A stretch of DNA of 64,000 nucleotides from Lunularia cruciata (GCA_948567375.1 OX419756.1:52678552-52742551); one strand, 5' to 3'. Numbered from the stretch's first letter, positions 1-12,016 are shown. The notes: a model not told the origin generated them from the sequence alone. A program made the numbers and translations.

Positions 1-2160
1 TTGCATTCCTTGTCCTTTTTGTTTGTTCAAGTTTGGACCAGGTGATGCAAGTGGCAAATGAGGGCCATGGGTTCCTTTAGGTTTGGATCCGACCTTTGAT
101 ATATTGACAGAAGCTCTTCCAATGCTTCCATAGCTGCCATCAGCATGTGGATGGTGTATGCTACCATAAGCTAAGGCAGAGATTTGCCTTCCATGCCCAG
201 TTGTCTTTGTAGTGCCTTCTTTGTTTTAGGTGTAGGATTCTTGTCATGGCCTGGGATGGTCATTTCCTTTGTTTTACAAGCTAGTGCCGCTTCCTTGTTC
301 TTGCTTGCTTTGGCATCGTTGGTTGGGGGTGGGGCATTGGTGATGACATCATCTCCATCTGCTGGTCCTTCATGTCTTGGGGACAATGGGGTTTGTTTCT
401 TGGGGTTCATCAGACCTTGGCGTGATGTCTCTGCCTTGTTGTCATTCATGCTCTTGATGAGATTTGCCACCCGGTGAGTTTGCTTCATTCATATACATTT
501 TTTATTTAACAAGATGCTTCTCCCTTGTTAGAAACCAAAGTGAACAAAGTGGCCTTGGTTGGGACGGGTTCCAAAGCTGGCATCTCTTCCCCTTCCCCAT
601 TGGAAACAATTCATTGTTGTTAAGTGGGGGCAATGATTGTAGTTTAGGCCTCCTTTTCCTTTGTGCATTGCAAGAGACAAAATTTGCATGAAGGAGTCCT
701 CACTCCCCGACTTAGTACTCCAAGCAGCACCCACAACTCATTTATCAGATTGCTCCTTTCTTGACAATGTGGATCCTCTTGAGTCAACTTGAAAACCGTG
801 GTTTTAATCCTGCTATCTTTTGACAAAAAGTTTGAGCTCTTGGGGTTGTTTTTTTTTCTTGGAAGCTTGATCCTTTGCCACCAAAGTATTTTATTGAATC
901 ATAATGGAGTTTTATGTCTCAACCACTCACACAAACTTTGCAGTCCGGGCATACTCTTAGTCTGCTTTCTGGTAATTGGTGATCTCCTTTGGCAAGTCAA
1001 GATCCACGCTGAAGTAAGTTGGATGATGCAAGTGGGATGGAAACATCTCCTCTCCTTGTCCATTAACAAGTTCATACCACTTTAACAATGAAAAATAAAG
1101 GGGCCATCATAGTGGCATAACCTTCCATCATGTCTTCCAACAGCTTGATGACCCACTCATGAACACCCTTGCCCAACTAACCGGCTTCTGCTTGTGTATG
1201 AGCTGGAAGAAGATAGCCTGGTTCCAATTAATGTAGTTTGTTTTCTTTTTGAGCAAAACAACCTCTTTATCATTTTGGTGATAATGCCTAAAGCCGGGTC
1301 CTTCATGTCTTCAATCTTATACATGTTTGTGGATTCTCCCCTAATGAATGAATCATCAATTTTCTACTTCAGTCATTTTTTGGGTCTGCCATGCAGGTAT
1401 AGTTATGAACTTCTCCAAATGGGGAGCAATCCGTGCCCAACACCCACTGCCAGTGGCACTCCATTGACATCTTGGAATGTCCTCTTAACAACTTTCCACT
1501 CAAATTCTATGCATTATCCTGAATCTCCTGCAACATGGCCCCATCCATGTAAGAAATCCATCTTTCTTTTTCTTGATGTAGTTGGTTCAACAGTATAATC
1601 CCCACTCAGAAATCTTGAGAAGTTTACTCAAGATTTCTACCGGCTCCCTCCTTTGGGAATTTGTCTCGTCATGATTGGATATTTCATTTTGCATGACAAT
1701 GTAATTCCTACTGTGTTTTGCAATCCCACATCCCAAGCTCCAAACAGTGTCAACAAAATTTGGCAGTCTGCTCTGGAAATTGCCAGCATGATGTCACAAG
1801 AGATGGTGATAGTGGAGAGAGAAATGCAAGAAATGAGAAAGAAACATGAAAAGTGAAAAGTGAAAATTGAAAACTGGAAATTGCAGAAACATTTGCCTTG
1901 CACATTGGAGTTGGCCTTTTCATAGTCAGAGTGGGTCAGTCCTCCTTCCGTCAAGGCAGTTGGTGAAGGGTTGTGAGAGTCCGTTGCATGCTTGAGACCA
2001 GGCATAGAATGGTCACCAATGGTTCTTTAGCGGTGTGCATGTCTTTTTGTGTGTTCTTAAAATGGTTGCAGAAATTGGAAGAGTTTTGTATTGCCGGAAA
2101 GTCATCATGGCTCCCATTGTTCCACAAAAACTTGTGAAGCCGGGGTTTCCTCATAGTGTG
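1..2160 (-). pseudogene. Decayed minus-strand coding sequence, unknown
   Basis: On the minus strand, stretches of protein-like sequence run from about 2150 down to 1. They are interrupted by many TAG/TAA codons and shifts between frames. The longest clean piece (488 to 171) is hydrophilic and lysine-, proline- and asparagine-rich. Another (about 1085 to 950) has a hydrophilic segment around LPKEITNYQKA. No catalytic motif or zinc knuckle is visible, so I cannot assign a family. Stop density and isolation suggest a dead transposon ORF or a dead host gene. Plus-strand frames through the same DNA look like shadows. Confidence is only that this was once coding. Confidence 0.3.
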
Positions 2161-3654
2161 GTGGCTTGTTTCATTGGGGAATCCTTGTCGTAAAGCCTGA
2201 TGGAATGAAAAAAAATGGGTCCTGCTATTAGTCTGGTATTATTCTGGTCAAAATGGCCTATTTCATTTAGTCTAGACATTTACACCCCATATCTTTGTGT
2301 TGCAGGAATGCAACCTCCTATGAATCCGCACTTCCTGCAAACAACATCTCCAAAGGTTTGGTTCGGACTATTTACATAAAACAAACAACTACAAGCAACA
2401 CGAAATACCAAATACTGAAGCCCATAACAAAGTCGGTCGTGACAGCAACCTGGATCTCCTCGTGAGCTCACACTCAAAGGACTACCTATCCCGCAATCAG
2501 GGTGGAAGTTTGATGGCAAGAGGCTCCCTTGTCGTTGTATGTATGTTGATTTGCAGCTCAAGACTCGTGCCGAGTTCACTTCAAAGTACTAACCTCCTCC
2601 TTTCCTTTTCTAGATCCTCTTCACCAGGTTTCTTCCCCCCTTAGATTTGTGATACAATATTGAATGAATGACAATGTTTGCAGGTTCGAGAGCCCACAAC
2701 TATCAAAGCAGATGTTAGGACGAGACGAGGGAGTGTTCTTGGCTAAATCTCCATGTAAACTCCATCACTTACAGTATTGCTTTCTGCGCCTGGGATTTAG
2801 AAGAGTATCAGTTGGTAGAGTTAATCTCCAACTTTTCGTGTAGGAAAACAAGAAGATAAACTGTGAATTTAAAAGTTTTAAATTTAAATTGTGTTGAGTT
2901 CGTCGCCAATGAGTTGTCCAACTAAAGTCTAGTTACCAAGATTCTTAGCCAATGGCTTGGGTCCAACTTTAGACTCTAACCCCCAGCCCTAGAACCGTTG
3001 GTGTTTCTAACCATAAGGTTGATCATCAGTTTTGGCCATGACATATGATCCAAGAATCTAAGCACATAAGCACCTAAGCTTCGGTTACTAAATTTCTCGC
3101 CCATATGTCCAACCCAGGTCCAGGTTGAAGATTGACACTAACCTTATGTCAAGAAACCAAATAACACTGGCCGTGAAATTTTCCAATAATAGCTTGTCAC
3201 GGTTCTTGCCCATAAGTTTATATTCTCTATTTCTAATCTTGAAAGAAAGAGTAGAATATCAAAAGATCAACTAGAAAGTACACGACTACTTCAGAATACA
3301 AAAGTAATTCAAAGTGGCAGTTCAGGGAAGTACATGGCGGTCTCTTTCCATCTCCATGATGACGCTTTGGTGAACATTCTTTAGAAAAGGGACGCGCAGT
3401 TTCTTTAGTGCCAATTGAGGATAGATGATTACTCCTTTGCTGCACATCACTACCGCACACCATCTCCCAATTTCTCTTTAGATGGTAGAACTTTTCTGCT
3501 GTTACTACACCCTCCGAAGAGAAGAGCGAACTGAAGAACTTAAAGTGCGAACTGAAATGTGAGACATCTCCATTAACAGGTAATACCTGAAGTGCCAAAG
3601 CTTAGATATTTCAATTACTTAATTACTTTCGTCTCCACTCGCTGGCTGCAGTAG
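2161..3654. other. Gene-poor spacer upstream of the PTB gene
   Basis: I see no supported gene here. The minus frame at 2579-2280 is cysteine-rich but matches nothing I know. The segment 2880-3200 contains only short scattered frames. Part of it may belong to the decayed unit to its left or to a distal promoter of the gene to its right. Confidence 0.4.
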
Positions 3655-4203
3655 ATGAAAGAATTCTCAGGATCATCTAAAGGAATGAAACATTCTCCCC
3701 TAATGCATAATAATAGCAGATGAATGTAATACATACTGCTCGATCTTCCTGTACTCAAGAACTGAAGATAGACATCAAGTTCCGTCGGTATACAAAAGTT
3801 TCGGATCTCAGCGGGACTACTGTACCTGTTCCATTACGTCCATTCTCCCAGATCTTGAAAATATGCCTTCTCGCTCTTGCAATTTGAATCTACGCCGCAC
3901 TATTAGTGCATTGGAATCTCATCAACAAAAAGTTACTGTTGTTCGACTAAAGAGGTCTCACGGCTGTTCACTTCGATTTCTGTAGCTCTGTGTCCAGGAA
4001 ATGGCGACCCATATTGAGATTGTGATTTAACACGGCAGCTCATGATCGATTGGATTTAAAAGAGCTCCGGACCTATCTTTTCAACACCTGCAAATCCCGG
4101 CCAAGATTATGCATAGGAGGTAGAAATCTAATCGACAGATCCTGGAGACAGTCTCCTACCTACTAGCTTGGTTGCAGAGTGTGTGAAGGATTCACTCCCC
4201 AAG
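3655..4203 (+). promoter_or_regulatory. PTB upstream region and 5' UTR
   Basis: This is the roughly 550 bp before the PTB start codon. Its limits come from internal homology: the same DNA, inverted and about 20-25% diverged by eye, lies at 14421-15280. Shared blocks include the AATAATAGCAGATGA stretch near 3706 and the AATCCCGGCCAAGATT stretch near 4095. The duplicate continues through exon 1, so the copied unit included promoter and leader. I saw no clear TATA box and no perfect P1BS (GNATATNC); the nearest match, at about 3858, lacks the leading G. The transcription start is not visible. Confidence 0.45.
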
Positions 4204-7200
4204 ATGGCCGTCATGTCTGAGTACCTCTGGTTTGTAATAGTAGGTGCATTCGTGGCTTTCGCCTTCGGGTGGGGTAACGGTGAGTGTTCCTCCATCAACC
4301 TAGAAAGAGCAGAATCGTCGAATTCGACGCTTGAATGAAATCTCGTAAGGATAGAAAGCAATCAATCTAGAGTCTGGACTCAGCTAGAACAGCTGAGATT
4401 CAGGACTGGATCTCTTTCCTTAGTGCAAAAGCTTTTCTGCGAGGTTAGCGGTAAAGATTTTTACATTCACTGTATGTGGCAATTCTCAGGAGCTAATGAT
4501 CTCGCCAATGGATTTGCTACCTCGGTTGGAAGCAAAACCCTCACCATGGGCCAGGCAGTACTGGTAAGGGCCACTGCACAGTTTCCAAGCTAATTTCCTT
4601 TCCCACAATAATCATGGACTCTTGCATTCCTCCTCACAATAGCTTGAAATCAAATGTATATATACTCAATGAGTGTGGGACTGCAAGAGCTAGATTGGGG
4701 CTACAGATGATGCCACGAAATACTGCCACCCACTCGTTTTGCGCTTGGCCGGAACTAACAAGACACGTTGAATCCCTTCATGCATTCTCCAGATAGCCAT
4801 CATCTTTGATTTTCTGGGCGCTATTCTGCTTGGGCGAGTGGTGACTTCCACCATTGCGAGCGGAGTGGCTGACATTAACAGCTTCCTTGGAAATCCAGAA
4901 GTATATGCCTACGGTATGATCTGTGCTTGTACAGCTGGTGCATTCTGGCTTGCAGTGGCCTCACGAATTGGAGTCAATGTCTCAGGCACCCACTTCATTG
5001 GTAAGGGTACTCAGAAATTGTAATTTCATGGTCTCAATGCTCAGAAAGCCTCGTTTTCGTGTCTCCTCATCCCTATTCAGAATACTAAGCTGTTTTATGT
5101 ATGGTTTGAATTGCAGTCGGTGGAATCATTGCATTCTCTTTGATCTGGGATGGTAAGGAAGCCGTTATCTGGGCTGTGAGGGACAATTCGATTGACGCGT
5201 TTCCCTACAAGGGAGTCATTACTATCATAACATCCTGGATCATGTCACCGATCCTGGCTGCTGCTGGGGGTGCACTGCTCTTCCTGACCCTACGAACTCT
5301 GATCCTCCGACGACCAAACGCGCACAAGGTTGCCTTGTGGACACTGCCCCCCGTAGTGCTGGTTACGGTTTTCATCAATTTCTACTTCATCTTCACAAAG
5401 GTTTGACATCGTGCCAACTATCTCTAAATGTAACCAATCAAGTGCAGCTACTAAGTTTTTGTTTCTGTCCTTGTGTACGTATTCTTACCATGAAACAGGG
5501 TACTCCTGCTAATAACTGTTGCACGAAACTAGTGTGGCAGCTAAGATCAACTTTGTCTCGACGTGTTACAGGGAGCCAAGAAGCAGATGGACAAAGACGG
5601 TGTTCACTGGTCTTACAGTAAAACTGCTTGGATATCTGCTGCCATCGGTGTGGGGGCTGCAGTACTCTCTGCCATCACCGTCGTTCCTTTCTTGCAGAAG
5701 AAGCTCAACTTGAATTTTGACGAGTAAGTGCTATCTTGATTTAACTTACAGTTTGTTTACAGCTTCTTTCAACACAGGCAACTGAAATTGTCATAGTTAG
5801 CTGGATTGACAGCAAGGAAGTGATAAACCTCCACCTCCTTCATTTAACATCCCAGTAATCCTATCCGTTAAAGGTATAAAGAATTGCTACATTTGTATGT
5901 TGACAATACAAAAAATTGGATCTACTGCAGCCAAGGTAACCGAATTGGAGATCTTGAAGCTGACATGGAGCCTGTAAAGAAACAAACATTCGCCGAAGCT
6001 GACCTGGGAGGGAAAGTCTGGAAGGTTATCTCTCATGGCTGGACTCAGGACATTCATGACGTTGTCAACACAGACAAGACTGTGGCAGAAATCCATAGCA
6101 ACGCTGAGGTCTTCGAGCCACGAGTGGAATACTCTTTCATGTACCTTCAGGTAACTCACATGATTTGAAAACCTCCAGCATCAGCAATCATAGTAACAAA
6201 AGCTATGCGAATTCTATTGACTTGGCTGCACATTTTTTATCACTTGTCTAATGCACCGTTGGTTAATCCTTTGTGGTTACTATCACAGGTATTTTCAGCC
6301 ATTTGTGTCATCTTCTCTCATGGAGCTGGAGAAGTCGGGTACGCAGCTGGTCCCATGTCCGTTATTCTTCAAGTATACGAAGACGGAAAGTTGACGAAGA
6401 ACGTGCAGCCTAAGATGTGGGTGGTTATCTTCGGCGGCCTGGCTTTGGTTTCGGGACTTGTAACCTACGGATATCACACCATGCGAACCATGGGAGTCAA
6501 GCTCACCAAAATCACACCTACCCGGGGTTTCTGTGCCGAGCTCGCTACAGCTATGGTTGTCATGGTTGCTTCTCAGTGAGTCCGAATCCTTTCCGAATCA
6601 ATTCACATTTGTCAGCCATATGCATGCGGATGGAGTTTTATACGCATGCTTGATTTTAACTCCATTTATTCAGTAGTTACGATGATTTTTTACCAACTGC
6701 GTATTTACCTATGATTTGCCCCCCGTCTATAGATATGGTCTTCCTCAATCTGGTAGTTTGGTAATCGTTGGAGCCATCGTCGGAGTCGGTGCTGTGGAAG
6801 GACGCAAGGGTGTGCACTGGAAACAGTTCGCCATCCAGGTTATTGGATGGGCCGTGAGTACTCTCGTTGTCGGACTGACAGTCGCGGCACTTTTCGCACA
6901 GGTCTGCTTTGCAAATCCATTGACAATCAAAGGCTTTGCACCTCTATCTGTTGCTTGATTCTACTATGCGTAGAAGAATATCTACGTGTTCTAACATTGG
7001 TCCCTAAATCTGTGGTACAGGGCCTGTATGCACCCTCAGCAATCGATTCAAAGGCAGTAATGGAATACAAGACAGAAATCAGCGGAATTAACACTGCATG
7101 GTACAAGGAGTTCAACACAACTCTTCAAAGTTACAGACAAGCAAGCGCTGACGGCGTTCTCGAGCGGTTACCACTTGAAGCATGGACGGAGCTCAATGCA

Positions 7201-7616
7201 TCACTTCATAAACATGCAAAGGCCTCAAAAGATTTGGGTGACTTCACCAAATACGCCGCAAGTATGTATATCCACGGCACATGCACTTCTACTTCGTCTC
7301 ACTTCTTTTACGTGGTTGTGTTTCCATCGTTTATTTGGTGTGGTATCTTCTCCTACGAATTGATTGATTTTGCACTAGAATCTAATGGTTGCACTTTACT
7401 GCTGGTGACTTTGCAGAGAAGCCGTCAGCATACTTGAAGGAATTGAACAGAGTGTTTGCGCTTTTCCAAGAGAATACCGTATTTACACTCGGCCAGAATG
7501 ATGTGTTCGACGGGTCCTTAAACTGCAACAACAACCTATCTGCTGACATAACAAACGGGACGCCGGTAGCTTGTGAAGCTCCAAAGTTCACTACAGTAGA
7601 CCTGCACGCGAAGTAG
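4204..7616 (+). CDS. PTB: PTB-type phosphate transporter (PHO-4/PiT family)
   Basis: Membrane inorganic-phosphate transporter, by family a cation (Na+ or H+) coupled symporter, probably at the plasma membrane. Ten exons: 4204-4279, 4490-4563, 4793-5000, 5117-5400, 5572-5723, 5931-6150, 6289-6575, 6733-6901, 7021-7261, 7417-7616. All nine introns are GT-AG and the joined frame is 1911 nt (636 aa plus TAG). The first PiT signature, GANDLANGFATSVGS, is at residues 26-40. Hydrophobic helices follow to about residue 257, then a hydrophilic central loop (about 258-335) that separates the two halves of the transporter. The second signature position (350-357) reads GAGEVGYA instead of the usual GANDVANA form. 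After the last helices a soluble tail of about 146 residues (491-636) ends in an Asn/Cys-rich stretch. The start was chosen because the frame runs directly into the first helix; Met4 is an alternative. Exons are visibly more GC-rich than the surroundings. PTB rather than plant PHT2 or PHT4 is inferred from the fold order and the loop. The gene appears intact. Confidence 0.9.
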
Positions 7617-9329
7617 GCAGAAGCTATAAGATTGATGATAGCCCACCTGTATACATATATTGTTGCTCAACCTCCAGTTGATCACCCCAATCTTTATTCC
7701 ACTGTTATCTATACCTGCAACATTCGCTCTGTTTCTTAGAATGTCCTGATGAAAGGTCCAGTAGAAAGCAAACATCCTCAACAGAAAACCATCACCCTTG
7801 AGTAAAACGTGAAGGCGAAAGGGAGACAGGGTAAAGAATACTAGCCCTACACCTTGGTGCAGCAACTTAGAATTAGAGCTCTTACGCGCACGAGCGCTCA
7901 AATTTGCTTGCTCTAGCAGGAGCCATCTGCGTCATACTAAGTGTTTATTTTCTTGTGAATATTCCCATTTTTGCAGAGACTTGGCAGAACTTTGGTTCCT
8001 TACATATGAATAGACATGCAAGACTGTATTATGTAGAGTTTGTCAAGATTTTATGAAATGATATTTGCAAAAACCATGAATAAACAGTCCAATTGTTGGA
8101 TTCAAATGATTTGAAAGTGAATTATTCCTTGTTTTTGCCCAATATCTAGTGTAACATTTAGATAACTGCATGAGTGTAGAACCATCCAAATCGACCATTT
8201 TAGAATTTTATTCAAAAGTAGCACGAGAATTAAAATTTGGAATCAATGTAAAAAGAACCAACATAGTAGAAATTTGTACCTTATATTTTGGGAAGTAGAT
8301 ATTAGAGCTGGCCCTAGAAATTCATGAACTGAGCAAGGAGCGATAGGAAGATAACTTTGAGGTGCTCTATTATGCATCTTTACATGACCCGCAACATTAA
8401 ATTAGAAATAGAAAGGATAGTGTAATCTCAATTTGACTTTCAGAAGAGAGAAAGAAAATCAAAAGAAAATTCCAAATTCGAAGTAAAACTGATGTGATAG
8501 TTGTGTTAAAAAGTTTGCGCAAATTCAAGCTATAAATAGTAAAGACTCTTTAGATTTTATGATTATTGAATTTAGGGGGAGTGGTTTACTGCCACAATGA
8601 AAGGAAAGTGGTGAGATGTTTATTTCATCATCTTTTCACATATTTAGAATTGATTATTCCTCTTGTCTTTGGCTAATTTGCTCATCATAGTCACAAATTC
8701 ATGTTTTCTGGGCTATTTCTTTTCATATTACCTCTATCCTACTCAAATTTACCCAACTTCTCTTTTTCCTTCCAAATTTAGTATCATTATCTTCAATATA
8801 TTAACGGTGCTACAAAGGCCAAAGCACAAGGATAACCCTATATGGAGGACTTATGACTTAAACTTAATACCATGTACAATCAAGATAGAGTTTACTCCTT
8901 CAATGAAAGGTTGTAAATTGACAATGATGATTTTCTTTTATGGGAATTGCACCAAAAGGCTAATGATATATGTCAAATTAGTGTATCATGAAGTGGATTA
9001 TGGTCAAGTCAAACATGAAAACAACTACTTTATGGGTGCTCACTTGCATTGCACAAAATGCACAAACTTTGTGCAAATACTAACAAAGTTATGCATGGCA
9101 AAACTTCTCACCTATAGCAATAAAAAACTAAAATATAGACTATAATCTAAGAAAGCTAACTAAGAATCAAAATTCCTCCTAGTACCTTAATGACACAAGT
9201 TTTCTTATTATGGTATATTTTTGCCAGATTTTGCTACTATCAACACTCCTACTGAGTGAAGAAATGGTAGTTCTCCAATCAAAATTCTAATTTACAAAAC
9301 TTATCTCCTGGTAGAGCTTCCATAAAAAA
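7617..9329. other. 3' flank of PTB and AT-rich spacer
   Basis: The first few hundred bases after the TAG probably hold the PTB 3' UTR; possible AATAAA-like signals occur (AATAAA near 8089) but the end cannot be fixed. The remainder is AT-rich. A 160-codon open frame at 8663-9145 has no recognisable domain and an AT-driven composition, so I do not call it a gene. I see no RNA gene. Confidence 0.4.
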
Positions 9330-9935
9330 TAGCTGCAATTTGATTTTTATGATGAAGCTTACACAAATCTCAAGTTTCTCTTGCTTCTCTCTCATATATT
9401 GATAGTAGATCTCTATGTCCTTGCTTCTCTTGTGGAATTCTAGATTATACACCAGCTTGATAACACTCTTATTGTCATAGTATATCAGAGTTGTACAGTT
9501 TTATTCAAATTGCAATTCCTTGAGTGACCTATGGGGGCATATATATTCTTTGGCAGCTAAACATATTGCTATGTACTCTGCCTCTGTGGTAGAAATTCTT
9601 TTGGAGCTAAACATACTATTATGTACTCTGCCTCTATTGTAGAAGTGATTGTGTATTTTTGTCAATCGCCGCTCCAAGCTAGTGGTCCATTGTTCATCAT
9701 GAATATGAAACCACTATGTGATTTTTTATTATCTTAGTCACTTGCAAAATCAACATCTAGTATCCAGCAAGTGCATTAGAGTAAAATTAGGCTATCTCTA
9801 TGTCTTTTTCTGAAGCTAGTGAAAAAACAGATCTTATGAAATCAAACTTAACTATTGGAGCAAGAATCTCCTCATAGTCAATTCCTTAAAGATGTGAGTA
9901 ATCCTTTGCTACAAGTGACACTTGGTGAGTGGGAT
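9330..9935 (-). pseudogene. Ty1/copia RT start and RNase H remnant
   Basis: Read on the minus strand, 9935-9780 resembles the start of copia reverse transcriptase (LVAKDYSHL, then GIDYEEILAP, similar to the family's VAKGY..GIDY.EIFAPV block). After an internal deletion, 9700-9400 resembles the RNase H region with an EAEYI motif (copia TEAEYIA). The EAEYI segment is present twice because about 60 bp is duplicated in tandem at 9535-9635. Stops are frequent. The fragment continues the copia polyprotein at 10353-12014, separated from it by the inverted duplication. No 3' LTR was found further left. Confidence 0.7.
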
Positions 9936-10105
9936 TACGGGAAGACATCTTATGCTTGTATCGTTGCACCTAAGATTGGAAGAGGAGACATAGATTAAGA
10001 TCTTGTTCATTTCTAAGATGCAATACAATCACCCAAGTGGGTGAAGACAATAGATGAAGAATTCCAACATTAAAGCATAACAAGACTTTGAAACTAACCA
10101 CATTG

Positions 10106-10380
10106 CCAAAAGGGAGAAAGAGGTAAAATGTAAGTGGGTTTATAAAACCAAGCTTGATGCTTAGTGCAACACTCAAGGCACAAGGCTACACTTGTAGCCT
10201 TGTGCTACACAAACTTAAACTACTCAAACTTAACTATTGGCAAGAATCTCCTCATAGTCAATTCCTTAAAGATGTGAGTAATCCTTTGCTACAAGTGTAG
10301 CCTTGTGCCTTGAGTGTTGCACTAAGCATCAAGCTTGGTTTTATAAACCCACTTACATTTTACCTCTTTCTCCCTTTTGG
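10106..10380. repeat. Perfect 93-bp inverted repeat in copia remnant
   Basis: Bases 10106-10198 reappear as their exact reverse complement at 10288-10380, with an 89-base spacer. The arm encodes the copia reverse transcriptase block KCKWVYKTKLDA on the plus strand in the left arm and on the minus strand in the right arm. The spacer and right arm also contain a direct copy (10227-10298) of the nearby sequence at 9847-9927. The transcript would form a long hairpin. Perfect arms inside an otherwise strongly decayed element imply a recent event or an assembly artefact. Confidence 0.85.
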
Positions 10381-12000
10381 GTATAGACCCATACTCTCCA
10401 ATAGTAATCATCAACCAAAGATACAAAATATAATGTTCCAAATTTTGAAACTATAGGTGCATGGCCCCAAACATCAGAATGCACATAGTCTAAAATTCCC
10501 TTTGTGCAATGAACTCTTGTGGAAAAGCTTACACTCCATTGCTTTCCTATTACACAATGCTCACAGAATTTTAACTTACAGCTTTTAAGGACCTTCAGAA
10601 GTTGTTGCTTGGACAATTCACTTAGACCCCTTTCACTCATATGACCTAAACTTAGGTGCCATAATTGAGTAAGATCTTTGGGATCTTCATTTTTATAAAT
10701 AGTACTTGCCACTTCTCCAGTAATGGTCTCTCCAACAAGCTCACAAAGATTTCCTATCTTCTTGCTCATCATTACAGCCAATGCTACGTTTGATACCTTG
10801 AGTGTTCCATTTTCTGCTCCCCACCTCCAACCATTTGAGTCCAAAGTGCCTAGTGATATCAGATTCTTCCTTAACTCAAGAACATGTCTCACATCAGCAA
10901 GAGTCCTCACAATATTATCAAACATCTTAATGAGTATTGTATCAATGCCAATAGCTTTACAAGCCATGTTGTTCCCCATTATTACAAATCCTCCATTGAA
11001 TGGGTTTTACTCATGAAACCACTCCTTATTTGGACACATATAGTAAGAGCAACTTGAGTCCAATATCCATGACTCCTCAAATTGATCTTTGTCTTGTGTA
11101 ACACATAGAACATCATTTACAACACCAGATGACTCCACAATACTTGCTTGATCTGAAAAGTTGACCTTTATCCTTGTTGGACTCAAGCCTCTTGTTATTA
11201 CAATCCTTCTTAAAATGTCCAAACTTCCCTCAAATCTAGCACTTGCCTTTTAAACCTCTAGTTCTAGACTTGGATCTTGATTTACTCATGATCTATTCTC
11301 TCTTTCTCTCTTGTCCTTCCTCTGATAAATAGAGCCTCTGAATTTGTCTTTTCTTGGTTGGGTCTTTTTTGCATCTCATTGGACAATAATGCTTAAGTGA
11401 CCTCCTCACAATTTATATTATCCTTCCCATATAAAAGAGTTGTGACCAAATGCTCATATGATGGAGAAAGTGAAGTCAATAACAGCAATGCCTTCTAAAT
11501 TAACGTCTATGCTCATCAATTCATAAATGATTTTGTTGAAATCATTGAGGTGCTCCAAAATACTTTGGCCCTCCTTCATATGCAACATATATAGCTTCTA
11601 TTTAAGATACATCTTATTTTTCAATGACTTGGTCATATAAAGATTATCTAGTTTGGCCCATAGTTTTGGTCCAGATTCCTCATTCATAACATTGTATAGC
11701 AGTTCATTAGCAAGGTTCAACTGAATAGTGCTAATAGCTCTAAGATCTACATCTTCATCTTCCCCATCCTCATCACTATATCCTCATGTCTTTTTCTTAG
11801 TGCTCTATGCAGTCCTTGTTGGATAAGAAGGTACTTCATCTTCAGCTGCCAAAGTCCAAAATTGTTTTTTCAATCAAACTTCTCCATTGCAAATTTAGCA
11901 TTTAATATGGATATCACCCCTGCCATTTCTTTGCTATGGACTTGCTTTTGGACCCAATTCACTACACCCTTAGTTCTCAATACACGCTTTAGGACCAACT
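10353..12000 (-). pseudogene. Ty1/copia gag-protease-integrase remnant
   Basis: Minus-strand polyprotein of a copia retrotransposon. From the right: a gag core (about 11880-11280, with the KYLLIQQGLHRAL-type start and a later LYMLHMKEG-like block, stops present), an aspartic protease region (WILDSSCSYYMCPNKEW, about 11080-11010; the family has WILDSGCS), the GAG-pre-integrase domain (LWHLSLGHMSERGLSEL, about 10660) and the start of integrase (CEHCVIGKQ and YVHSDVWG, about 10560-10470). It stops at the inverted duplication near 10380, so the integrase C-terminus is missing. The PBS at 12003-12014 sets the 5' end. Confidence 0.85.
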
Positions 12001-12002
12001 AA

Positions 12003-12014
12003 GCTCTGATACCA
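12003..12014 (-). other. Primer binding site of the copia element
   Basis: Minus-strand TGGTATCAGAGC, complementary to the 3' end of plant initiator methionine tRNA. It sits directly beside the presumed LTR end (TGTTAG on the plus strand at 12017), as in plant copia elements. Confidence 0.8.
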
Positions 12015-12016
12015 AT

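Noticed and set aside
1194-1598. 134-codon plus-strand frame
   Set aside because: It overlaps the decayed minus-strand coding stretch and has no recognisable domain; treated as a shadow.
3655-4203. P1BS phosphate-starvation element in the PTB promoter
   Set aside because: No exact GNATATNC match; the closest word (AAATATGC near 3858) lacks the required G.
5887-6159. Minus-strand open frame across a PTB exon
   Set aside because: It is the antisense shadow of exon 6, which is in frame with nine other exons.
8663-9145. 160-codon open frame downstream of PTB
   Set aside because: AT-driven composition, no motif, no splice or promoter context.
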